From Halorussus salinus (GTDB lineage Archaea; Halobacteriota; Halobacteria; Halobacteriales; Haladaptataceae), in assembly GCF_004765815.2 (NCBI RefSeq), contig NZ_SBIS02000014.1:78516-142515 (forward strand): DNA of 64,000 bases, given 5' to 3'. This document shows, in pieces, positions 35,015-41,913 of the stretch. Numbering within the stretch: position 1 is the stretch's first letter; the number at the start of each line of letters is the position of its first letter. Both the position numbers and the translations under genes were made by a program. The notes beneath the pieces are model-generated. The model worked only from the letters and a program-made list of their open reading frames with translations. It searched no databases and had not been told where the DNA came from.

Positions 35015-35066
35015 TAACACAGATAACAGTCATACGTGTCTTTCTTAGCAACCTTGTCTGACGAAC

Positions 35067-35076
35067 TTTCATATCG
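35067..35076 (+). promoter_or_regulatory. Promoter of the partition operon
   Basis: CTTTCATATC is centred about 26 bp before ATG 35098, giving a leaderless transcript immediately downstream of the 13-bp array. Confidence 0.45.
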
Positions 35077-35097
35077 GAGAAGGACACAGGCGTAGGT

Positions 35098-35973
35098 ATG
35101 CTGTCGTACACCGTCTACAGCGAGGCTGGCGGCGTCGGAAAGTCCACACTCGCCGCGAACCTCGCCGTCGCACACGCTCGCGCCGGTTTAGACGTTCTCG
35201 TGGTTCCGCTCGACCCGCAGGACGGCGACCTCAGCCGACTCCTCGGCGTGGACGACGAGCGCGCCGACGCTGACGTGGACAGCCTCGTTCGCCACATCAT
35301 CGAGAGTCCGAAAGGTCCCTTCGAGGAACTCGTTCGAACCACGGAGGGCGTCGATGTCGTTCCGGAACACAACAACCTCTCGGACCTGCCGGGCCACCTC
35401 GACCGCGAGCAGTCGAAGGCCGAACAGCTCGGGGACGCGTACAACATCTACGCGCAACTCCATCGCGTGCTAGACGAGGGCGAGGTCGGGAGCGAGTACG
35501 ACGTTCTCATCTGTGACCCACCCGCTACCGAATCCGACCACCTCTACAACGCCATCTACGCGACGCGGAACCTCGTCATCCCCGTCGAGCCGTCGGCGAA
35601 GGGTCGGGCGTCGGTCGAAGGACTCCAGAACCTCGCGACGAACTTCGCCGAGCAGTTGGGCATTGACGTGGGCGTCTTGGCCGCCGTACCGAACGGCGTG
35701 AAGAACACGAGCGACCAGCGAGAGATGTTACGGGACATCGAGTTCACGACGCCCGAGACCATCGGCGACCGAACGTCGCTGATGGAAGGCTGCTGGAAAC
35801 AGCAGTGTTCGGCATTCGAGTACGTCCGCGAGCATCGTGACCGGCGGCGCGACTACGAGGTCGAGACGCTGGCGCAACTGGACCGAATCGCGCGCCACTT
35901 GGAGTCGCAGGTCGGCGTGGACGCACCGCACCCGCCCGAGCCGGGCGCACTGAAACGCGAGGAGCCAGCATGA
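35098..35973 (+). CDS. parA: ParA/Soj-family partition ATPase
   Basis: 291 residues. The P-loop EAGGVGKST is at 9-17, then a Walker-type VVPLDPQDGDL and ICDPPAT. ParA proteins polymerise or form gradients on the nucleoid to segregate plasmids. The usual signature lysine at the first P-loop position (KGGVGK) is replaced here by Ala10, so the ATPase may work differently from classical ParA. It overlaps the acidic partner gene by 4 bp and follows repeat arrays that could be its centromere. No classical ParB gene is present. Confidence 0.88.
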   Translation: MLSYTVYSEAGGVGKSTLAANLAVAHARAGLDVLVVPLDPQDGDLSRLLGVDDERADADVDSLVRHIIESPKGPFEELVRTTEGVDVVPEHNNLSDLPGHLDREQSKAEQLGDAYNIYAQLHRVLDEGEVGSEYDVLICDPPATESDHLYNAIYATRNLVIPVEPSAKGRASVEGLQNLATNFAEQLGIDVGVLAAVPNGVKNTSDQREMLRDIEFTTPETIGDRTSLMEGCWKQQCSAFEYVREHRDRRRDYEVETLAQLDRIARHLESQVGVDAPHPPEPGALKREEPA

Positions 35974-36749
35974 ACGGGTTCAAAGACGGCGCGTCGGCGG
36001 ACAGTCCGTTCGGCGATACGACGGCGGAAGACGAAGCCGGGGACGACGGTGGGGAAGTGTCGTCGGAGGCTGAGGAACCGGACGGTGAGACGCGGACCGA
36101 AGAGAACGAGCCGGACGCCGAAGAGAACGAGCCGGATGCCAAGGAGAACGAGCCGGATGCCGAGGAGAACGGCCGTCTTACCGAGGAGAGCGACCCGAAC
36201 GCCGAGAGAAGTGAGACGGATGACGGAGCGGATTCAACGGAGATAGCGGCGACAGCGAGGGAGTCAGCGACGGCGGTTGAAGAATCGGCGGCGGGCGAAG
36301 AACCAGTCACGACCGAAGAGTCAGCCACGACCGAGCCGAGGGAGACGACGACCTCGGTGGAGGCGAGTAGCACAGGAGAAACAGTAACTTCGGAGGAGCC
36401 AGTGGATTCGGAGGAGCCAGTGGATTCGGAGAAGCCAACAGATTCGGAGGGGCCAGCAGGTGCGGAAGAGCCGACAGATTCCGAAGAAGCTGCTGGAGCT
36501 TCGATAGGTGGGAGCCTGCCGTGGATTTACCAGCGCGCGAGCATCACGGACGGCCGGGAGAAGACGGTCCAACTGCATCTGCGGTCGGCGACGCTGGACG
36601 AGCAGCGACGGGGCCTCGGCGAGATAGAGCGCCTCCTCGGCGAGTCGGTGAAGAAAGCGGACTTGCGGGAAGCTGCGTTCCTCGTCGGTCTCAGCCATCT
36701 CGGCGAAGTCGCCGGGACGCTCCGGGAGTGGGGCTACGATTTCGAGTAA
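35970..36749 (+). CDS. Acidic ParA-partner candidate (partition adaptor)
   Basis: 259 residues. Residues 1-170 are extremely acidic and disordered, with 7-residue repeats (ENEPDAE, coded by 21-bp repeats from 36099) and 6-residue repeats (DSEEPV, from about 36391). The last 85 residues are folded and basic-helical: PWIYQRASITDGREKTVQ, then LGEIERLLGESVKKADLREAAF and a final helix. Domain order (long linker plus small C-terminal helical unit) resembles centromere-binding adaptors that replace ParB. It is coupled to parA by ATGA. No homologous family was recognised with certainty. Confidence 0.65.
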   Translation: MNGFKDGASADSPFGDTTAEDEAGDDGGEVSSEAEEPDGETRTEENEPDAEENEPDAKENEPDAEENGRLTEESDPNAERSETDDGADSTEIAATARESATAVEESAAGEEPVTTEESATTEPRETTTSVEASSTGETVTSEEPVDSEEPVDSEKPTDSEGPAGAEEPTDSEEAAGASIGGSLPWIYQRASITDGREKTVQLHLRSATLDEQRRGLGEIERLLGESVKKADLREAAFLVGLSHLGEVAGTLREWGYDFE

Positions 36750-36785
36750 CGGGGCTATCTCCGTATTCGGGGAGTAGGAGTAGTC

Positions 36786-36867
36786 GGGGAGTAGTCGGTG
36801 ATTTTGAGGGGTAGTTGGTGGATTCGAGGGGTAGTCGGTGAATTCGAGGAGTGGTTGGTGATTCCCT
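36786..36867 (+). repeat. Four 20-22-bp G/T-rich iterons
   Basis: Units begin at 36786, 36808, 36828 and 36848, with the form GGGGTAGTYGGTGRATTCGA. The 20-bp step equals two helical turns. They lie directly after the acidic partner gene. Confidence 0.75.
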
Positions 36868-36888
36868 CGGACGGTGAGAGTCGGGAAA

Positions 36889-36926
36889 ACCCCACCGAGT
36901 GACAGGTAGAACCCCACCGAGTGACA
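36889..36926 (+). repeat. 16-bp direct repeat pair
   Basis: ACCCCACCGAGTGACA occurs at 36889-36904 and 36911-36926, 22 bp apart, just before the first ORB. Confidence 0.75.
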
Positions 36927-36931
36927 ATGGA

Positions 36932-36960
36932 ACCCCCACACCCCGTGTGCGAGATGAAAT
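36932..36960 (-). repeat. ORB A1 (origin recognition box, inverted)
   Basis: Minus-strand core TCATCTCGCACACGGGGT with a G-run at its end. It matches ORB A2 perfectly over 29 bp in opposite orientation. Confidence 0.85.
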
Positions 36961-37077
36961 CGGTAGAGGAGTGGGGAGGGGTCGGTCGTCATCGACGGCC
37001 GGGATAGACGCGGAAATGGCGTTTTTACGGAGAAAAGCGTCGGTGACCATAATTAGAACCGGTGAGAGGGGTGATTT

Positions 37078-37140
37078 GAAGGACTGTATTAATATAGAAA
37101 TCTTTATATATGTGTCTCTTAAACTGAATCCGTACTGTAC
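37078..37140. other. AT-rich candidate unwinding element of origin A
   Basis: Contains ATTAATATAGAAATC and TTTATATATG between the two inverted ORBs, the most AT-rich stretch of this origin. Confidence 0.6.
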
Positions 37141-37144
37141 TTAC

Positions 37145-37179
37145 AGTATCACGAAACGTAAACAACGTGTCGTGATACT
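37145..37179. repeat. Palindrome in origin A
   Basis: AGTATCACGA and TCGTGATACT form perfect 10-bp arms around a 15-bp centre. Could be a ParB/adaptor site or an initiator accessory site. Confidence 0.75.
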
Positions 37180-37315
37180 AACTCATTCCGGCTCTCGATA
37201 ATTCTACGTGTATTTTGCGGTCGTAACTCGTCTCTATCGGAAAATCGCTGGTTTTAGCCGCTCTACCGTCTTCACGACACCCCGTCTCCTCTCTCGAACC
37301 TCCACCCTATCGAGG

Positions 37316-37344
37316 ATTTCATCTCGCACACGGGGTGTGGGGGT
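37316..37344 (+). repeat. ORB A2
   Basis: Plus-strand copy of the TCATCTCGCACACGGGGT box with G-run; 29-bp perfect inverse partner of ORB A1. Confidence 0.85.
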
Positions 37345-37587
37345 CGAACGAAACTATCCTGTACGACTTTCTTCGACTAACTTTCCTCGTGACTTGCTTC
37401 CACATTTCGATCTAACTTCTTTCCACTCGACTTCTGCTCGACTTCCGCTCAAATTCTACACCGTCACTCCTTCCACCTGACCGCTACTGAACTCTATTCG
37501 ATCGCTGACCGGCCTTCAACTGGGCGCTGACTAAACTCGACAGACCTGTCTTATCCGAATCGTCTAACCCCTCTCGTTCCTTCACGA

Positions 37588-37610
37588 ATTTCATCTTGCA
37601 CACGGAGGGT
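37588..37610 (+). repeat. ORB A3 (degenerate)
   Basis: TCATCTTGCACACGGAGG, two differences from the consensus. Confidence 0.75.
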
Positions 37611-37618
37611 CACTCTCT

Positions 37619-37643
37619 ATTTCATCTCGCACACGGGGTGTGT
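37619..37643 (+). repeat. ORB A4
   Basis: Full core TCATCTCGCACACGGGGT followed by GTGT. Confidence 0.85.
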
Positions 37644-37725
37644 CTCCTCTATTTGACTTCGCCCGCGGTCCGACGACTCCCTTCGAAACCAACCACAAAG
37701 CGCCTTTACTGCCTGAATGCGGCGA

Positions 37726-37748
37726 ATTTAATCTCGCACACGGTACCC
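37726..37748 (+). repeat. ORB A5 at the orc promoter
   Basis: TAATCTCGCACACGGTACC ends a few bases before the TATA element of orc1/cdc6 A, so Orc binding here could autoregulate the gene. Confidence 0.75.
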
Positions 37749-37750
37749 AC

Positions 37751-37760
37751 AACTATTTAC
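37751..37760 (+). promoter_or_regulatory. Promoter of orc1/cdc6 A
   Basis: AACTATTTAC is centred 28 bp before ATG 37784, giving leaderless mRNA; it abuts ORB A5. Confidence 0.5.
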
Positions 37761-37783
37761 CGAATGGACTACACCCCGATAAC

Positions 37784-39130
37784 ATGGCCGACGGCGACGA
37801 CGACCAGTCTCTTTCCCAGTCGATCAAAGGGCGTCTGCAACAAGGCGTTCAGAACTCCGTGTTCCGAGAGAAGGGGCTCCTCGACCCCGACGCCGTCATC
37901 GACGAGGACCGAATCGTCGGTCGTGACGAGCAGTTGGACGACATCATCACCTACCTCCGGCCAGCGGTTCAGGGCAACCGTCCGCCGAACATGCTCCTGT
38001 ACGGCCCGTCGGGGACCGGGAAGTCGCTCATCATCAACGCGGTCTGCCAGCAGGTGCTGGAACTGGCCAACGCTCAAGGCGACCAGTTCGGCGTCATCAA
38101 GATCAACTGCCAGACCATCAAATCCCACGACCGCGCGGTGTACCGCCTCGTGGAGAACGCCGCGACCGAGGCCGGAGTCGGCGTCGGCATCCCCGAGAGC
38201 GGTATCTCGACCGACCAGAAGCTCAACCGATTCTACGAGGTCCTGAGCCACCACTTCGACTCGGTCATCATCATCTTAGACGAGGTGGACCTGCTGGTCG
38301 GCCGACAGCGCGACCCGAACGACGAACCGGCCTACTCGAAACTGCTGTATCAACTCTCGCGAGCCTCCCAGCTCGGCCGCATCGACGGTCACGTCTCGGT
38401 CGCCGCGCTCACGAACGACCCGCGATTCATGGAGGACTTGGACGGGCGCGCGGAGAGTTCGTTCAATCCCCAAGACGTGGTCTTCCCGGACTACGACGCC
38501 AACCAGTTGCAGGCGATTCTGGAGCGCCGACGCGACGCCTATCAGGAGGGCGTCCTCGAAGACGGTATCATCCCACTGAGTGCGGCGTTCGCGGCCCAAG
38601 ACCACGGCGACGCCCGGAAAGCTATCGACCTCTTCCGGAAGGCCGGGGAGATAGCCGACCGCCGAGGAGAGGAGACCGTCTGTGAAGAACACGTCCGGGA
38701 CGCCCAAGAGGAGGCCGAGCGCGACCGCACCCTGACCCAGATGCAGGGACTCTCGACCCAGAAGAAGCTCTCGCTGTACGCGACCGCCAGCGTCGCCGTC
38801 CACTCCCAGCGAAACCTGAACGCGGTGCCCAGCACCGTCGCGTACCGGGTCTACCAGTACATCACGGACCTGCTGGACGCCGACGAGAAATCGCGTGACT
38901 CGTATCTCCGGTACATGAGCGAGGCCGAGACCTACAACTTCGTCACGTCGGAGAAGCGCGGTCGCGGGTACGGAAGCGGCGTCCACAAGGAGTACACGTT
39001 CATCGACGACCCGGAAGTCGTCGCCGAGACCCTACAGGCTGACATCCGACTCGAAGAAGTCGAACGCGACGAGAACCTCATCGAATCGGTCGTCAACTCC
39101 CAGATTGCGGACTTCTTCGACGGGGAGTAA
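37784..39130 (+). CDS. orc1: Orc1/Cdc6 replication initiator A
   Basis: 448 residues. Walker A GPSGTGKS (74-81), Walker B ILDEVD (about 164-169), the sensor region around SVAALTNDPRFM, and a C-terminal winged helix ending after SEKRGRGYGSGVHKEY. Archaeal Orc1/Cdc6 binds ORBs, melts the origin and loads MCM. ATG 37784 is preferred to the upstream in-frame starts because of promoter position and because residues begin MADGDDD, as is common for haloarchaeal Orc proteins. Five cognate ORBs lie upstream and four downstream. Confidence 0.93.
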   Translation: MADGDDDQSLSQSIKGRLQQGVQNSVFREKGLLDPDAVIDEDRIVGRDEQLDDIITYLRPAVQGNRPPNMLLYGPSGTGKSLIINAVCQQVLELANAQGDQFGVIKINCQTIKSHDRAVYRLVENAATEAGVGVGIPESGISTDQKLNRFYEVLSHHFDSVIIILDEVDLLVGRQRDPNDEPAYSKLLYQLSRASQLGRIDGHVSVAALTNDPRFMEDLDGRAESSFNPQDVVFPDYDANQLQAILERRRDAYQEGVLEDGIIPLSAAFAAQDHGDARKAIDLFRKAGEIADRRGEETVCEEHVRDAQEEAERDRTLTQMQGLSTQKKLSLYATASVAVHSQRNLNAVPSTVAYRVYQYITDLLDADEKSRDSYLRYMSEAETYNFVTSEKRGRGYGSGVHKEYTFIDDPEVVAETLQADIRLEEVERDENLIESVVNSQIADFFDGE

Positions 39131-39168
39131 GAGACTTCCGTCCGGGCTGACTCGACCTTCGTGTCCCG

Positions 39169-39190
39169 TTTCATCTCGCACACGGGGTGA
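39169..39190 (+). repeat. ORB A6
   Basis: Full core TCATCTCGCACACGGGGT just after the orc stop codon. Confidence 0.85.
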
Positions 39191-39261
39191 GCGGCCGTCG
39201 CGACGACGATTCGATTCCACTGTACCAGATTCGATACGCATGTCTGACATTGGCCGCGCAG

Positions 39262-39286
39262 ATTTCACTTCGCACACGGGGTGTCC
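39262..39286 (+). repeat. ORB A7
   Basis: TCACTTCGCACACGGGGT followed by GTCC; two differences in the left part. Confidence 0.8.
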
Positions 39287-39333
39287 CCGCCCGACGACAC
39301 CTCACACGCCGCGAACTCTTTTCCGCTGGCCGT

Positions 39334-39358
39334 AATTCATCTCGCACACGGGGTCTTC
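39334..39358 (+). repeat. ORB A8
   Basis: Full core TCATCTCGCACACGGGGT; flank differs after the core. Confidence 0.82.
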
Positions 39359-39392
39359 CCCACGAACTTCGTCCCGCCGAACACGCCGGGAG

Positions 39393-39418
39393 AATTCATC
39401 TCGCACACGGGGACACTC
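39393..39418 (+). repeat. ORB A9
   Basis: TCATCTCGCACACGGGGA; last core base changed. Confidence 0.82.
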
Positions 39419-39443
39419 CCGACTCGCCGCCCCTCACCAGTCC

Positions 39444-39511
39444 GACCCGCCGCTCCACACCACTCTGATTTGCTGTTCCACAATAGTTCGACCCGCCGCT
39501 CCACATCACTC
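39444..39511 (+). repeat. 22-bp direct repeat pair
   Basis: GACCCGCCGCTCCACA begins at 39444 and 39490, extending to about 22 bp with one mismatch. Purpose unknown; marks the right edge of origin A. Confidence 0.65.
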
Positions 39512-39544
39512 CCAACCGAGGAGAACGAGGGTCGCGTCCGCCGG

Positions 39545-40093
39545 TCACGACTCCGGAACGGCGCTCGACGCCAGAGCGTCCACCTCGTCGGCGAGGAGTC
39601 CGGCGGTGTCCGCGCGTCGCGTCGCGTTCCGGGCGAGCAGTAGCCGGGCCGTTCGCGTCGTCGCGTACTCGTTGGTCCGCGCGTCCTTGATACGCTTGGT
39701 CACCAACCCCGCGTCTGCGAGGGTCGTGAGGTTCTGGTAGAGCCGCGAGCGGTTCACCTCGTCGCCGTATCGGCGTTCGAGCGCCTCCTTGACCGCGACT
39801 CCCTTCGGTCCCTCGTCGTCGCGCTCCAGTTCTCGGACGGCGTAGAGAACGTCGCGCTCGAAGGCCCGGAGGTCGGTGAACCGACGGTCTTCCATCGTCT
39901 CGACGGCGGCCTCTCGGTCGCACATCGTCTCGACGGAGCGTTCTCGGTCGTCCGCTACCTCGACGACGCGCGCTCGGTCCCCATCCGAGTCCGCCTCGAT
40001 TGCGGACTCCGAAGCGTCGGCCGAGTCCGACCGATCTCCCGACGAGACAGACTCCGGACCGGCGAACTGCGAGACGAACCTCACGTCCGTCAT
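39545..40093 (-). CDS. PadR-family winged-helix regulator
   Basis: 182 residues. An acidic, low-complexity first 70 residues precede a PadR-type domain: DLRAFERDVLYAVRELE, LYQNLTTLADAGLVTKR and the wing NEYATTRTAR. PadR proteins are DNA-binding repressors. ATG 40093 has a good ribosome binding site (GGAGGG about 7 nt upstream) and overlaps the zinc-ribbon stop codon by 4 bp, so the two are made together. Target unknown; closeness to origin A allows a role in replication or copy control. Confidence 0.78.
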   Translation of the reverse strand: MTDVRFVSQFAGPESVSSGDRSDSADASESAIEADSDGDRARVVEVADDRERSVETMCDREAAVETMEDRRFTDLRAFERDVLYAVRELERDDEGPKGVAVKEALERRYGDEVNRSRLYQNLTTLADAGLVTKRIKDARTNEYATTRTARLLLARNATRRADTAGLLADEVDALASSAVPES

Positions 40094-40320
40094 CTCGTTC
40101 CCTCCTCGGCCCCGTGGTTTCTCTCGTCCCGGTCGCGATAATCGAGGAGGTCCTCCTCGCCGAACCGGAGTCCGCACGTCTTGCAGGTGTACTCGTCGCT
40201 GGTGGCGAGACTGCGCCACGACGAGTGGCCGTTCGGACAGCGGTACTGCCACGGGTCCGGGTCGGTAGCGGTTCTGTCGCTCGATTCGACACGCTTAGTA
40301 CTGTTCGATTCGTGTGACAT
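40090..40320 (-). CDS. Small zinc-ribbon protein coupled to PadR
   Basis: 76 residues. One CPNGH knuckle and one CKTC knuckle spaced about 16 residues apart suggest a zinc ribbon with a His-containing loop. Its stop codon overlaps the PadR start by 4 bp. The flanks are polar and disordered. Possibly a partner that modulates DNA binding of the PadR protein. Confidence 0.7.
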   Translation of the reverse strand: MSHESNSTKRVESSDRTATDPDPWQYRCPNGHSSWRSLATSDEYTCKTCGLRFGEEDLLDYRDRDERNHGAEEGTR

Positions 40321-40365
40321 ACTATCTGCTCGCTCGTGGGTGCGTGTCACAGGGCAGACGGGACT

Positions 40366-40390
40366 CCGGCGATTCCAGCGCCGGTTTTTT
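40366..40390 (+). terminator. Hairpin plus T-run (orientation opposite to local genes)
   Basis: CCGGCG and CGCCGG form a perfect 6-bp stem around 7 bases, followed by TTTTTT on the plus strand. No plus-strand gene ends here, so it may stop antisense or read-through transcription from origin A. Confidence 0.4.
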
Positions 40391-40531
40391 CCAAACACGA
40401 CTACCCTGCAACGCAGACGTACCTGAGAACGGTCGGTGACTAATAACTCTGCCACGCCCGCAGTGAAAGTAAAAGTGGAACGGCGAGCGACCCGCGAGTC
40501 GCCACGCCGAGTCGCGCTGTCGCGGGACGAC

Positions 40532-40603
40532 CGCGTTGTGACGCTACGCCGCGTTGTGACGCTACGCCGCGTTGTGACGCTACGCCGCGTTGTGACGCTA
40601 CGC
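40532..40603. repeat. Perfect 18-bp tandem repeat, four copies
   Basis: CGCGTTGTGACGCTACGC repeats four times without a mismatch and begins a fifth unit. It lies 25 bp beyond the stop codon of the lipoprotein gene. Perfect copies suggest recent expansion. Confidence 0.9.
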
Positions 40604-40628
40604 CGCGTCGAGTCCGCTACACTGTCGA

Positions 40629-41717
40629 TTACTCGCAGGCGAGCGAGTCCGCGACCGCGAGGAGGTCCGACTTCGGAAGCGACCCGGAGACGGTGTAGGT
40701 CGTCCCGTCGCAACTCCACTGCACGATGCCAGTGGAACCGAACTCGTCGTAGGTGCCCTCGACGGAACCGACGGTGACGGTCTCGCCCTCACTCGTTCCG
40801 ACCGAGGAGGTGCGGTTCGACTGGGAGACCGAGAGGGTCCCGCTCTCGTTCTGGTAGGTCAGCGACGCCGTGGCGTTGCCGTCCATGAACGTCGTCCGGA
40901 CAGTTTCGAGTTCGTAGTCGCCCGGAATCTGGCCGGGTTCGCTCACGTCGAACGAGACGTTCGCGTCGGCTTGCTCGACGGTGTCGTGTTCGTAGGTGTC
41001 GGGCATCTCGGTCTCGACGACCTCGGCGTCAGCCGGTGGCTCGAACTCGAACGTGTCGGCCGGAACGTCGGCGTCGAACGTCAGATTGCTGTAGGTCATC
41101 GTCGTCTCGATACTCTCGTTGTCGAACGAGGCGACGGAGTGGCGCTTGACCGGGAACCACGTCTCCTTGTCGAACCAGATGGTCATCTTCCCGATAACGC
41201 CCGCTAGCGAACTGTTCTCCTTGGGCGTCAGCGCGAGGACGTGCGTACTCCGGTCGCCGATTTTCTCGGAGCCTTCGTACGATACGTCGTAGTTTTCGAG
41301 GATGTTATCCACGACCTTCCCGTAGTCGGGCGTCGCTCCTTGCACGCCGAGTTGCGGGATGTCGGTCTTGCGTACCTCGTTTTCCGTGGCGTTGTACATC
41401 CACATGGTCGAGCCGTTCGAGACGAGTACCGTCCCGTTCATCGGCTCCGGCGAGCGGTACTCGTGGCGCAACTCGTTGCCCGACTGGTTCGCCCACACCT
41501 TCGCCGTGGTCGTCCGGGTGTCGTTACCGATAACCATCTCGGTCGTCATCGTTCCGGTGTAGACGCCGATCTCGTCGTACTTCTCCTGTGCCTTCTCGCC
41601 GATCTCCTCGGCGGTCATGTCCTGTTGTCCGAACTGGACAGCGGAGCAACCGCTGAACGCGACAACGAGGACCACCGCGAGGGTGGCGAACGTTCGTGAT
41701 GATGGCTGGAGGGCCAT
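40629..41717 (-). CDS. LolA/LppX-like outer-surface lipoprotein
   Basis: 362 residues. Signal sequence with lipobox VAFSGC, then two domains. The first (about 30-225) resembles LolA-type lipoprotein-sorting folds, with YTGTMTTEMVI and MTIWFDKETWFPVKRH; the C-terminal domain (about 260-360) has TLSVSQSNRTS and ends in a Cys-containing segment. In archaea such proteins sit at the outer membrane leaflet and may carry lipids. A TATA box at 41740-41748 (minus strand) gives leaderless mRNA from ATG 41717. Confidence 0.78.
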   Translation of the reverse strand: MALQPSSRTFATLAVVLVVAFSGCSAVQFGQQDMTAEEIGEKAQEKYDEIGVYTGTMTTEMVIGNDTRTTTAKVWANQSGNELRHEYRSPEPMNGTVLVSNGSTMWMYNATENEVRKTDIPQLGVQGATPDYGKVVDNILENYDVSYEGSEKIGDRSTHVLALTPKENSSLAGVIGKMTIWFDKETWFPVKRHSVASFDNESIETTMTYSNLTFDADVPADTFEFEPPADAEVVETEMPDTYEHDTVEQADANVSFDVSEPGQIPGDYELETVRTTFMDGNATASLTYQNESGTLSVSQSNRTSSVGTSEGETVTVGSVEGTYDEFGSTGIVQWSCDGTTYTVSGSLPKSDLLAVADSLACE

Positions 41718-41738
41718 ATTTCCATTTCGTACCGACGC

Positions 41739-41749
41739 AATATATATGT
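41739..41749 (-). promoter_or_regulatory. Promoter of the LolA-like lipoprotein gene
   Basis: ACATATATATT on the minus strand, centred 27 bp before ATG 41717. Confidence 0.5.
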
Positions 41750-41913
41750 ACGCTCTGACTGCGCAAGAAAGCGTGCGACCGACGGAAGATTCCACTGTGG
41801 CTGGAGAAATCTACTCTTGCCGGAAAACGCTGTCCCACTCGCCGATAGAACAGTTCGGACTACGGACCGAGATGTAAAAAGTGGTAAGACCACGCCATCG
41901 AGTTTGTAGATAT

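Larger units (their letters stand above)
36750..37783. other. Replication origin A, left part (non-coding)
   Basis: About 1 kb with no gene. In order it holds 20-bp G/T-rich iterons, a 16-bp direct repeat pair, an inverted ORB, an AT-rich unwinding-type segment (about 37078-37140), a palindrome, a direct ORB, a pyrimidine-rich tract (about 37200-37620) and three more ORBs before orc1/cdc6 A. Two ORBs facing each other across AT-rich DNA are the standard haloarchaeal oriC layout. Confidence 0.85.
39131..39544. other. Replication origin A, right part (non-coding)
   Basis: Four ORBs in direct orientation (A6-A9) spaced 60-95 bp, then a 22-bp direct repeat pair. No gene supported. Confidence 0.75.
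40321..40628. other. Intergenic region with tandem repeat and hairpin
   Basis: Contains the terminator-like hairpin at 40366-40390 and the fourfold 18-bp repeat at 40532-40603. No gene is supported. Confidence 0.6.
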
